Of a stretch of 39,504 bases of DNA, positions 22,756 through 30,397 are shown piece by piece. The position numbers and the translations under genes are program-made. Every line of letters begins with the position of its first letter. The stretch's first letter is position 1. The stretch spans positions 1 through 39,504 of the forward strand of contig CAIPDP010000055.1 in assembly GCA_903863845.1 (NCBI GenBank), read 5' to 3'. The DNA is from an uncultured Mucilaginibacter sp. GTDB taxonomy: Bacteria > Bacteroidota > Bacteroidia > Sphingobacteriales > Sphingobacteriaceae. The notes beneath the pieces were generated by a model. That model saw only the letters and a program-made list of their open reading frames with translations, had not been told where the DNA came from and searched no databases.

Positions 22756-23723
22756 TATTTTACAGCTTCAAAATTTGACGGTATGGCTATATGATATTTT
22801 TGTGCTGCTGCCGCATTATAAACACGTTTACGAACTTTCACCATTTCTGGCTTCAGGCCATCAACTTTCTTCGTTTTCAGAAATTGCGCGGCCTGCTCTC
22901 CTGCCTGGTATCCCCAGAGGTACATATCCGCGCCAAAGGCTGCTACGGCACCGCGTTTTACTAAACCCGCTTCGCTGGTAAAAATGGGCACATTGGCCTG
23001 GTTACAATTCTTTAGGATCGTTTCGAAAGAAGCAAACACGCTGTTATCAGGTAAGGCAAAAAATGCATTGATATGTTTTGACAGTAATGACTGTGTAACT
23101 AATTGCGCATCAGCCGAATTATTCAGCGGCAATACTTCGAGCGTTACATTAGCTTTTGTTGCCAGTTCTTTGAGCCTGTTGACCGCATCGGCCGACTGAG
23201 GCTCGGCCTGATTATAGATCATACCGATCACGAGTTTACCCGCTGTTGGTTTTAATAAGGTAGTAATGATATTGAATGACGTATCGATATAATTAAGGTC
23301 CTCTACAACGCCGAATAAATTTGGCGGATTGACGCCAGTAGAACTAACCACATTCATTCTGGCCGGCGTTGGCGAAACCATCGCAAAAACCGGGATAGTA
23401 TTGGTTTTTTGAATAGCTGTTACAGTTGATAAAGTTGTGCAGGTTGCCAGCAGATCCACTTTCTCAGAGACGAACTGGTTAACGATCAATCCGAGTGTAG
23501 GTTGATCACCTTCTGCGTTGTGGTATTCGATCTTTACCGTATGCTGATCGTCGCTGAATCCATTTTTCTTCAGTGCGTCGGTAAAGCCGGTACGCGCCTG
23601 CCCTACTGTAGCATCTTCAAATGCATCGACAAAGCCTACAACCGGAACTCCGCTTTCTTTGTGGTTGCAAGACAGCAGTAAAGTGATCCCAAAAACCAAA
23701 GGAAGATATTTAAAAGCCTTCAT
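22755..23723 (-). CDS. ABC transporter substrate-binding lipoprotein
   Basis: The 322-residue protein has a lipoprotein signal (MKAFKYLPLVFGITLLLSC, Cys19 as the lipid-modified residue) and an ABC_sub_bind (PF04392, COG2984) body: VGFVDAFEDATVGQARTGF, VDLLATCTTLSTVTA, IPVFAMVSPTPARM, GMIYNQAEPQSADAV, ALPDNSVFASFETI and VPIFTSEAGLVKRGAVAAFG. Related systems in Gram-positive bacteria (TrpXYZ) import tryptophan, so an aromatic or other amino acid is possible, but the ligand cannot be read here. It is the first gene of the operon. The 111-base gap to the divergent aminotransferase is suggestive, since both may handle amino acids. Confidence 0.93.
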   Translation of the reverse strand: MKAFKYLPLVFGITLLLSCNHKESGVPVVGFVDAFEDATVGQARTGFTDALKKNGFSDDQHTVKIEYHNAEGDQPTLGLIVNQFVSEKVDLLATCTTLSTVTAIQKTNTIPVFAMVSPTPARMNVVSSTGVNPPNLFGVVEDLNYIDTSFNIITTLLKPTAGKLVIGMIYNQAEPQSADAVNRLKELATKANVTLEVLPLNNSADAQLVTQSLLSKHINAFFALPDNSVFASFETILKNCNQANVPIFTSEAGLVKRGAVAAFGADMYLWGYQAGEQAAQFLKTKKVDGLKPEMVKVRKRVYNAAAAQKYHIAIPSNFEAVK

Positions 23724-23834
23724 CCGACTAAATTAGACATTGCGCCTGAAAGCTGAAAGTATAATAGAAAAAGCTGAAGGCATTAGCGCAAAAAAGGACA
23801 AAAGTTTACCGCTTTTTGATAATTTAGCCATTCA

Positions 23835-24980
23835 ATGATATCTATCAATTCAAAATTACCGCAAGCCGGCACCACAATATTCACGGTAATGTCGGCCCTG
23901 GCCAATGAAGTAGGAGCCATTAACTTATCACAGGGCTTTCCCGACTACGAAACCTCGCCCGAACTGATCGAACTGGTGAACCAGGCGATGCATAAAGGTT
24001 TTAACCAATATGCCCCTATGGCTGGTTATTTGCCATTAAGGGAAGAATTAAGCAAAAAGACGGAAAAATTATATGGTGCATATTACAATCCTGACACCGA
24101 AATAACGATCACCGCAGGTGGAACCCAAGCTATCTATACCGCAATTGCGACGGTTATAAATCCTAATGACGAAGTGATCATTTTTGAACCTGCCTTTGAC
24201 TGCTATGCCCCGGCTATAAAAATTGCGGGTGGAGTAGTTAAATCATTAGAATTGGAGCCTCCTGATTACCGGATCAACTGGGAATTGGTTAAACGTTTGG
24301 TAAGCAGCCGTACGCGGATGATCATCATCAATTCGCCTCAAAACCCCACGGCTACTATTTTGCGGCAGGAAGACATTGATGCGCTGTATGATATCGTTAA
24401 AAACAGGGACATATTCATCTTAAGTGATGAGGTTTACGAACACCTTATTTATGACGGGCAGGAACACCTGAGTATTGCCCGGTACCCGGACTTGAAAGAA
24501 AGAAGCTTTGTTGTTGCCTCCTTCGGAAAACCATTTCATGCTACAGGGTGGAAAGTTGGCTACTGTATGGCCCCGGCTGCATTAATGAGCGAATTCAGGA
24601 AGATACACCAGTTTTTAGTTTTTTGTGTCAATGCACCGATTCAAACCGCAATTGCTGAATACCTAAAAAACGAGAACCACTACCTCGGGCTTGCAGAATT
24701 TTTTCAGCAAAAGCGCGATTATTTCAGGAAAGGACTTGAGGATACCCGATTTGAACTACTCCCCTGCGCCGGGTCTTATTTTCAATCGGTGAGATATGGC
24801 CGTATAAGCGATGAAAAGGATTCCGACCTGGCAATTCGTTTAACACGCGAGTTTGGCGTTGCCGTTATACCGGTTTCGGCGTTTTACAGTAAAGGAACAG
24901 ATCACCAGGTATTACGATTTTGTTTCGCAAAAAAGCAAGAAACTTTGAATAATGCACTTGAAAGATTGAAAAAAGTGTAA
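23835..24980 (+). CDS. Methionine aminotransferase-type PLP enzyme
   Basis: The 381-residue class I/II aminotransferase is of the YbdL/kynurenine aminotransferase branch. INLSQGFPDYETSPELIEL opens the protein, GFNQYAPMAGYLPLRE and ITAGGTQAIYTAI follow, NSPQNPTATIL and LSDEVYEHLIY frame the cofactor, and the PLP lysine is in SFGKPFHATGWKVGYC. FGVAVIPVSAFY and LRFCFAKK near the end close the active site. The E. coli homologue prefers methionine and aromatic amino acids with glutamine-derived keto acids. The omega-amidase gene follows after 41 bases, which matches that chemistry. Methionine salvage (MTA recycling) is the likely context; kynurenine is an alternative. Confidence 0.9.
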   Translation: MISINSKLPQAGTTIFTVMSALANEVGAINLSQGFPDYETSPELIELVNQAMHKGFNQYAPMAGYLPLREELSKKTEKLYGAYYNPDTEITITAGGTQAIYTAIATVINPNDEVIIFEPAFDCYAPAIKIAGGVVKSLELEPPDYRINWELVKRLVSSRTRMIIINSPQNPTATILRQEDIDALYDIVKNRDIFILSDEVYEHLIYDGQEHLSIARYPDLKERSFVVASFGKPFHATGWKVGYCMAPAALMSEFRKIHQFLVFCVNAPIQTAIAEYLKNENHYLGLAEFFQQKRDYFRKGLEDTRFELLPCAGSYFQSVRYGRISDEKDSDLAIRLTREFGVAVIPVSAFYSKGTDHQVLRFCFAKKQETLNNALERLKKV

Positions 24981-25021
24981 CTTAGAGTAATTATATTTAA
25001 CCGCCAGTATAAGAAAAACCA

Positions 25022-25804
25022 ATGGATAACCTCAAGATCAGTCTCTTTCAGGGATATTTGTTTTGGGAAAACATAGATAAAAACCTTCAAAACATTGCTT
25101 TGAGGCTAAGCGGGGGTATTCGCGAAAAAACGGACCTTATTATACTGCCCGAAATGTTCAGCACCGGCTTTACTATGAATGCAGCCGCACTGGCAGAGCC
25201 GATGAACGGCAAAACCATGACATGGATGAGCAAAATCGCCAAACAATTCAATTGCGTGGTTACCGGTAGCCTCATCATTAATGAAAACGAAAAATACTAC
25301 AACCGTTTGATCTGGATGGAAGCTGATGGCACTTTCAGTTATTACGATAAACGCCACTTGTTTACGCTGGCCAAAGAACATCAGACATATACCGCCGGGA
25401 AAAAGAAACTGATCGTTGAATTGAAGGGATGGAAGATTTTCCCGGTTATCTGTTACGACCTGCGTTTTCCTGTATGGTTACGCAATGTCGAACCAGTTTA
25501 TGATCTATTGATCGTTGTTGCCAACTGGCCTGAACGTCGGGCACTGCATTGGCGCACCCTGATTCCTGCCCGCGCGGTCGAAAACCAGGCCTATGTGATC
25601 GGCCTGAACAGGGTTGGACACGATGGAAATGAAGTTTACCATTCAGGCGATTCAACCTGCATTAGTCCGAATGGCAATGTCGTTTATTACAAACGCGACG
25701 AAGAAGACGTTTATACATTTTCAATTATTGCTGACGAAATAGAAAAGACACGCCGCACCCTTCCCTTTTTACGGGATGAAGACAACTTTAAGATAATAGA
25801 TTGA
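25022..25804 (+). CDS. Omega-amidase, nitrilase superfamily
   Basis: The 260-residue protein is a nitrilase-fold C-N hydrolase with its catalytic triad in place: Glu44 in ILPEMFSTGF, Lys110 in YYDKRHLF and Cys144 in PVICYDLRFP. The sequence blocks match the YafV/Nit2 branch, which hydrolyses alpha-ketoglutaramate and alpha-ketosuccinamate, the by-products of glutamine or asparagine transamination. Placement directly after an aminotransferase of the matching type makes this call stronger than sequence alone. It is probably co-transcribed with it. Confidence 0.92.
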   Translation: MDNLKISLFQGYLFWENIDKNLQNIALRLSGGIREKTDLIILPEMFSTGFTMNAAALAEPMNGKTMTWMSKIAKQFNCVVTGSLIINENEKYYNRLIWMEADGTFSYYDKRHLFTLAKEHQTYTAGKKKLIVELKGWKIFPVICYDLRFPVWLRNVEPVYDLLIVVANWPERRALHWRTLIPARAVENQAYVIGLNRVGHDGNEVYHSGDSTCISPNGNVVYYKRDEEDVYTFSIIADEIEKTRRTLPFLRDEDNFKIID

Positions 25805-25842
25805 TATCTCCCTGCACTTCTCCCCAATAAGAGATAGTTTTT

Positions 25843-25850
25843 TACTTTTG
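25843..25850 (+). promoter_or_regulatory. Putative -7 box TACTTTTG of the GH92 gene
   Basis: TACTTTTG fits TAnnTTTG fully and lies 39 bases before the ATG at 25890. The -33 position is only partly conserved (TTCT). Confidence 0.45.
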
Positions 25851-25889
25851 TTTAACGCAAATAATCTAAAAACACCCCAACTATAAGCT

Positions 25890-28800
25890 ATGAGGTCATT
25901 TATCGCTGCCTTATTTTTCGCACTGATTCTAACTATTCCCGCTTCGGCCCAAAAAAAGAAAAACGATTATGCAGCGCTCGTCAATATTTTTATCGGAACC
26001 GGCGGACATGGACATACTTATCCCGGCGCTGTGGTGCCATTTGGGATGGTGCAATTGAGCCCAGATACCAGGCTGAGCGGATGGGACGGGTGTTCAGGGT
26101 ATTATTATACAGATACTGTAGTTTACGGTTTTTCACATACCCACCTGAGTGGTACAGGCGTAGCAGATTATTGCGATATCCTGTTCATGCCAACAACCGG
26201 CGAACCTCAGTTCATCAACACCGATTACCGTTCAAGTTTTAAAAAGAAAAACGAAGCAGCTTCTCCTGGTTATTATAAAACCAAACTCGAAAAATACAAT
26301 ATTGGTGTCGAACTGACCGCAACTAAACGTGTTGGTGTACACCGCTACGAATATCCTTCGACCAAACAAGCTAATATCATTATCGACTTAAAACACCGCG
26401 ACGAGGTATTAGATTCGTGGATAGAGGTAGTTAATGACCATGAGATACGCGGATTTAGAAGGTCAAAATCATGGGCTCCAGACCAGTATATATATTTTTA
26501 TGCAAAATTCAATAAAGCATTTAAAACCTACGGTATCGCATTGAATGATACCGTACAGCAGGGCCAAAACAAAGTTCAGGGGAAAAATGTAAAAATGTAT
26601 CTGCAGTTTGACGACCCTGGCGAATTGATCTCTAAAGTAGGTATTTCATCAGTGAGTGCCGAAGGTGCCCTCAATAACCTGGATACAGAGGTACCCGATT
26701 TCGACTTTAAAAAAATTGTTAAAAGCGCCAGGGCCGAATGGAACGAACAGCTCAACAAGATACAGGTAGAAGGCGGTGCACCCCCAATTTCAACCGAACA
26801 ACGGTCAAACCAATACCAAAATGGCGGCTACAACCCAACGGGCTATAATCGCCCACAGCAACGGAAGCAGGCACCTGTTACTGATTGGTCGAAAATAAAG
26901 CAAACGATTTTTTACACTGCGCTCTATCACAGTATGGTTGCCCCCAACCTTTATAGCGACGTTGATGGACAGTACCGCGGCCTGGATCAAAAGGTGCATA
27001 AAGCTGAAGGCTTTGACTATTATACGGTGTTTTCGTTATGGGACACTTTCAGGGCTGAAGACCCCTTATTTACCGTCATCGACCGCAAACGTACACTCGA
27101 TTTCATCAAGACCTTTTTGGCTATGTACGAACAGGGCGGCTTGTTACCAATATGGCCATTGGGTTCAGGCGAAACCTTTTGTATGATAGGCAACCATTCT
27201 ATACCGGTAATTGTTGATGCCTACGCCAAAGGCATCCGTGGATTTGATGCAGAAGAAGCATTTACTGCGATGAAAGCTGCAGTAAATCGCCAGGAGCCAG
27301 GCCTTAACAGCTACCGTAAAAATGGTGCCGTTCTGGCTGATGACGATGCCGAATCCGTTTCTAAAACTTTAGAATTCGCTTATGACGACTGGTGTATCGC
27401 GCGAATGGCAAAAATGCTGAATAAACCTGAAGATTATGCGGTTTTCATCAAGCGGGCCCAATACTGGAAGAATGTATTTAACGACCAAAATGGCTTTATG
27501 CAGGCCAGGGTGAACGGTGGCTGGTATACGCCTTTTGATCCCACAGATATCAATAACAACTATACGGAGGGTAATTCCTGGCAATACTCCTTCCTTGCTG
27601 CACATGACGTTGAAAGTTTGATCGATAAACTGGGAGGTCACGAAAAATTTGAAGCTAAGCTGGATGAGTTGTTCACCACCAATGCCAAATTAAGCGGCCG
27701 CGATCAGGCTGACGTCACAGGACTCATTGGACAATATGCACATGGTAATGAACCGAGTCACCATATTGCCTATTTGTACAACTTTACCAATTCGCCAGAG
27801 AAAACACAGTCGTACATCAGTCGCATTTTAAAAGACGAATACAGCAATATGCCCGACGGACTTTCCGGCAATGAAGATTGCGGGCAGATGTCGGCCTGGT
27901 ATGTGATCAGTTCATTGGGCCTTTACACGATACAGCCAGGGCAAACCCAATACCAGATAGGGCTGCCACAATTTGATAAAGCAACGATCTACCTGGAGAA
28001 TGGCAAGAAATTTATCATAGCGAATTCAGGCAGTGGCGTAGGTTTTCAAAACAATTACGTTCAGGGAATGACATTGAATAACAATAGCTATAATAAGCTT
28101 TATATTGAGGATGCGGTTATTCAAAAAGGCGGCGAATGGGACGTATTTACCGGGCGCTTACCTAACAAATTATTTATACAGGACCTGGAGAAACCAGTTT
28201 CAAAAATTACTGACAGCCTGATCCTTATCAATCCCTATTTTATTAATGCTGCTCCAACTTTTAAGAAACCATTTGATCTCGAAATAAAAAGTCCCGATAA
28301 ATATGCAACCATCTATTATACACTCGACGGATCAACCCCAACCCAGGGATCTGTAGTTTACACCAAACCGATTACGATCGCTGCCAATACAACTGTTAAA
28401 GCTATCGCAGTAAAGAATGGAAAAAGCAGTTTCGTAAACGAAGGGTCGTTCACAAAGATAAGGGACGATATTAAACTGATGCTGCAAACCCATTACCTAT
28501 CCAACTACCCCGGCGAAGGTGATGCCAGTTTGATCGATGGGCTCAAAGGCACGGTAAATTGGCGTTTGGGTCACTGGCAGGGTTACCAGGGAAATAACCT
28601 GGATGCCATTGTTGATATGGGGAATGTGAAACCAATCAAATCAGTAAGCCTCGGTACGCTGCAGGACACAAAGTCATGGATCATTTTTCCAAAAGAAGTT
28701 GATTTTTTTACTTCAGATGATGGAAAAACATTTACGCTGATAAAAACAGTTACTACCGGTATTGATATCAAAGATCTGAATATCCAAACCCAACAGTTTA

Positions 28801-28928
28801 AAGCAGACCTGAACGTTAATGCGCGATATATCCGTATCATAGCAAGGCAGTATGGCGCCTTACCCGATTGGCACGAAAGTAAAGGCCAGCCATCCTATAT
28901 TTTCGCTGATGAAATAAGCATCGAATAA
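25890..28928 (+). CDS. Secreted GH92 alpha-mannosidase with extra C-terminal modules
   Basis: The 1012-residue protein has a signal peptide (residues 1-21, ending PASAQ) and a full GH92 catalytic region, Ca2+-dependent exo-alpha-mannosidases of N-glycan breakdown. Family motifs are VNIFIGTGGHGHTYPGAVVP, GWDGCSGYYYTD, FSHTHLSGTGVADYCDI, DGQYRGLDQKVH, YTVFSLWDTFRAEDPL, YTEGNSWQYSF, GQYAHGNEPSHHIAYLYN and GNEDCGQMSAWYV. Two features are added: a Gln/Asn/Tyr/Pro-rich insert at about residues 300-332 before the second lobe, and after residue 790 a chitobiase-C-terminal-like module (IYYTLDGSTPTQGSVVYT) plus a discoidin/F5-8C-like carbohydrate-binding domain. Most GH92 enzymes are about 250 residues shorter. 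It stands alone, not in a SusCD polysaccharide utilisation locus. Confidence 0.93.
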   Translation: MRSFIAALFFALILTIPASAQKKKNDYAALVNIFIGTGGHGHTYPGAVVPFGMVQLSPDTRLSGWDGCSGYYYTDTVVYGFSHTHLSGTGVADYCDILFMPTTGEPQFINTDYRSSFKKKNEAASPGYYKTKLEKYNIGVELTATKRVGVHRYEYPSTKQANIIIDLKHRDEVLDSWIEVVNDHEIRGFRRSKSWAPDQYIYFYAKFNKAFKTYGIALNDTVQQGQNKVQGKNVKMYLQFDDPGELISKVGISSVSAEGALNNLDTEVPDFDFKKIVKSARAEWNEQLNKIQVEGGAPPISTEQRSNQYQNGGYNPTGYNRPQQRKQAPVTDWSKIKQTIFYTALYHSMVAPNLYSDVDGQYRGLDQKVHKAEGFDYYTVFSLWDTFRAEDPLFTVIDRKRTLDFIKTFLAMYEQGGLLPIWPLGSGETFCMIGNHSIPVIVDAYAKGIRGFDAEEAFTAMKAAVNRQEPGLNSYRKNGAVLADDDAESVSKTLEFAYDDWCIARMAKMLNKPEDYAVFIKRAQYWKNVFNDQNGFMQARVNGGWYTPFDPTDINNNYTEGNSWQYSFLAAHDVESLIDKLGGHEKFEAKLDELFTTNAKLSGRDQADVTGLIGQYAHGNEPSHHIAYLYNFTNSPEKTQSYISRILKDEYSNMPDGLSGNEDCGQMSAWYVISSLGLYTIQPGQTQYQIGLPQFDKATIYLENGKKFIIANSGSGVGFQNNYVQGMTLNNNSYNKLYIEDAVIQKGGEWDVFTGRLPNKLFIQDLEKPVSKITDSLILINPYFINAAPTFKKPFDLEIKSPDKYATIYYTLDGSTPTQGSVVYTKPITIAANTTVKAIAVKNGKSSFVNEGSFTKIRDDIKLMLQTHYLSNYPGEGDASLIDGLKGTVNWRLGHWQGYQGNNLDAIVDMGNVKPIKSVSLGTLQDTKSWIIFPKEVDFFTSDDGKTFTLIKTVTTGIDIKDLNIQTQQFKADLNVNARYIRIIARQYGALPDWHESKGQPSYIFADEISIE

Positions 28929-28959
28929 TTTGGAAAAAACAGATAATTAATTATATTTT
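28929..28959 (+). promoter_or_regulatory. Putative promoter TTTG-N19-TATATTTT
   Basis: TTTG at 28929-28932 and TATATTTT at 28952-28959 are 19 bases apart, matching the Bacteroidota arrangement except for the final base. The DUF4870-like gene starts at 28997. Confidence 0.4.
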
Positions 28960-28996
28960 TAAGTTTAATTAACCAACGTAAACAATTAATTATCAG

Positions 28997-29377
28997 ATGG
29001 AACCACAAAACAACTTAGCAACCGACGACAATGGCAAAACGGCTGGAATTATAAGTTACCTTTCTATTATTGGTTGGCTTATTGCTTATTTCGCATTCCA
29101 TGCAAACAAAAAAACAGAACTTGGCAGTTTTCAGCTACGACAAACACTCTTGCTTCATATTGCCTACATTGCCTTTTACTTTATTTGGAATACTATTATT
29201 GTGTCGCTTTTATTTGCGTCCCTCACCCTTGCAGCCCTGGTGAGCACAGTGACCTGGGTTTTTGGCCTTGGCTTTTTTGTACTTTGGATCATCGGGTTCA
29301 TTGGAGCTATCAATGGCGAAAAGAAACCAATTCCACTTCTTGGCGATAAAGCACAAACTTTATTTGCAGGTATCTAG
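28997..29377 (+). CDS. DUF4870-like small membrane protein
   Basis: The 126-residue membrane protein has a polar N-terminus (MEPQNNLATDDNGKTAG) and three to four hydrophobic segments. The phrases IISYLSIIGWLIAYFAFH, SFQLRQTLLLHIAYIAFY and AINGEKKPIPLLGD match the DUF4870/Tic20-like pattern. Function is unknown. It sits alone between the GH92 gene and the convergent PPK2 gene, with a hairpin directly after its stop. Confidence 0.8.
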   Translation: MEPQNNLATDDNGKTAGIISYLSIIGWLIAYFAFHANKKTELGSFQLRQTLLLHIAYIAFYFIWNTIIVSLLFASLTLAALVSTVTWVFGLGFFVLWIIGFIGAINGEKKPIPLLGDKAQTLFAGI

Positions 29378-29384
29378 ATCTAAG

Positions 29385-29412
29385 GGGGCAATGCAATAGC
29401 TGGCTTTGCCCC
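29385..29412. terminator. Hairpin between convergent genes
   Basis: GGGGCAA (29385-29391) pairs with TTGCCCC (29406-29412) across a 14-base loop. No T-run follows on the plus strand, so termination would be weak. The right arm touches the stop codon of the leftward PPK2 gene. Confidence 0.5.
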
Positions 29413-30290
29413 TATTCATTTTCCAATTCACGTTTTGCTACCTGTAATTTTTCCATTTCGGCTTTGGGCAAAACTGGGTACTCCAGTTTTAATGCCTTCA
29501 GCCTTTCAAGTATAATGGATGAGATCGAGATCCTGGTAAACCACTTTTTATCAGCCGGAATAATATACCAGGGATTTTCAGGAGTAGCTGTTTCACTGAT
29601 CGCCTGCTCATAGGCTTTCATATAATCTTTCCAGTATTGCCGTTCATAGACATCAGAAGAAGAAAATTTCCAGTTTTTTGAAGGGTCGTCAATACGATCG
29701 AGGAAGCGTTTTTTTTGTTCTTCCTTTGATAAATGCAGGAAAAATTTAATGATGATGGTGCCATTATAATGCAAATGCTTTTCAAAAGCAGCAATACTTT
29801 GATAACGCAATTTCCAAAAATCATTTCCCAGTTCCTTCAAACTAAATTTATCGGGCAAGTTTTCATTATTGAGCAATTTGGGGTGAATTTTGGTGACCAG
29901 CACATTTTCATAATACGAGCGGTTATGTATCCCGATCCGGCCCCTTTCAGGTAAGGCTTTGCTGTGGCGCCATAAAAAATCGTGCCCGTATTCTTCCAGG
30001 CTGGGTTGCTTGAAACTGTATACTTCACAACCCTGCGGGTTTAAGCCCGAAAGTGTGTGTTTGATGGCACTGTCCTTGCCCGCAGCATCTATCGCCTGGA
30101 ATAAAATAAGCAAGGCATATTGCCTGGAAGCATATAACTCAGTCTCGAGACTTGCCGTTTTTTCAATCAGATCTTCGAGTATCGCAGGCGCATCCTCTTT
30201 TTTAAAATCAGCAACGTATGCCGGGTCAAAATCTTTTAACGAGAATTTTTCGCCACCTGTAATCCCGAATTTTTCTGCTATCGAAGTCAT
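29412..30290 (-). CDS. Polyphosphate kinase 2 family protein
   Basis: PPK2 enzymes transfer phosphate between polyphosphate and nucleotides or nucleoside mono/diphosphates. The 292-residue protein has the P-loop-like block LILFQAIDAAGKDSAIKH (Gly71-Lys72-Asp73-Ser74), the following LSGLNPQGCEVYSFKQPS, and the Walker B-like GRIGIHNRSYYENVLV. Family block KFFLHLSKEEQKKRFLDRI contains the lid module, and WKFSSSDVYERQYWKDYM precedes the final helices. Length is that of one-domain PPK2. Direction (ATP synthesis or polyphosphate use) cannot be decided. It is divergent from the PBP gene. Confidence 0.93.
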   Translation of the reverse strand: MTSIAEKFGITGGEKFSLKDFDPAYVADFKKEDAPAILEDLIEKTASLETELYASRQYALLILFQAIDAAGKDSAIKHTLSGLNPQGCEVYSFKQPSLEEYGHDFLWRHSKALPERGRIGIHNRSYYENVLVTKIHPKLLNNENLPDKFSLKELGNDFWKLRYQSIAAFEKHLHYNGTIIIKFFLHLSKEEQKKRFLDRIDDPSKNWKFSSSDVYERQYWKDYMKAYEQAISETATPENPWYIIPADKKWFTRISISSIILERLKALKLEYPVLPKAEMEKLQVAKRELENE

Positions 30291-30346
30291 CTAAATAATG
30301 TTCTATACTAAGGTAGTTAAAATTTAAGCTTTTTATTTCCGTTGTT

Positions 30347-30354
30347 TATATTTG
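30347..30354 (+). promoter_or_regulatory. Putative -7 box TATATTTG of the PBP gene
   Basis: This is a full match to TAnnTTTG, with TTTA about 20 bases upstream (30323-30326). The ATG is at 30398, giving a leader of some 40 bases. Confidence 0.4.
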
Positions 30355-30397
30355 GCGGTTGCCTTACATTTAGCAGCAAATTTTACATCTTTACCGC

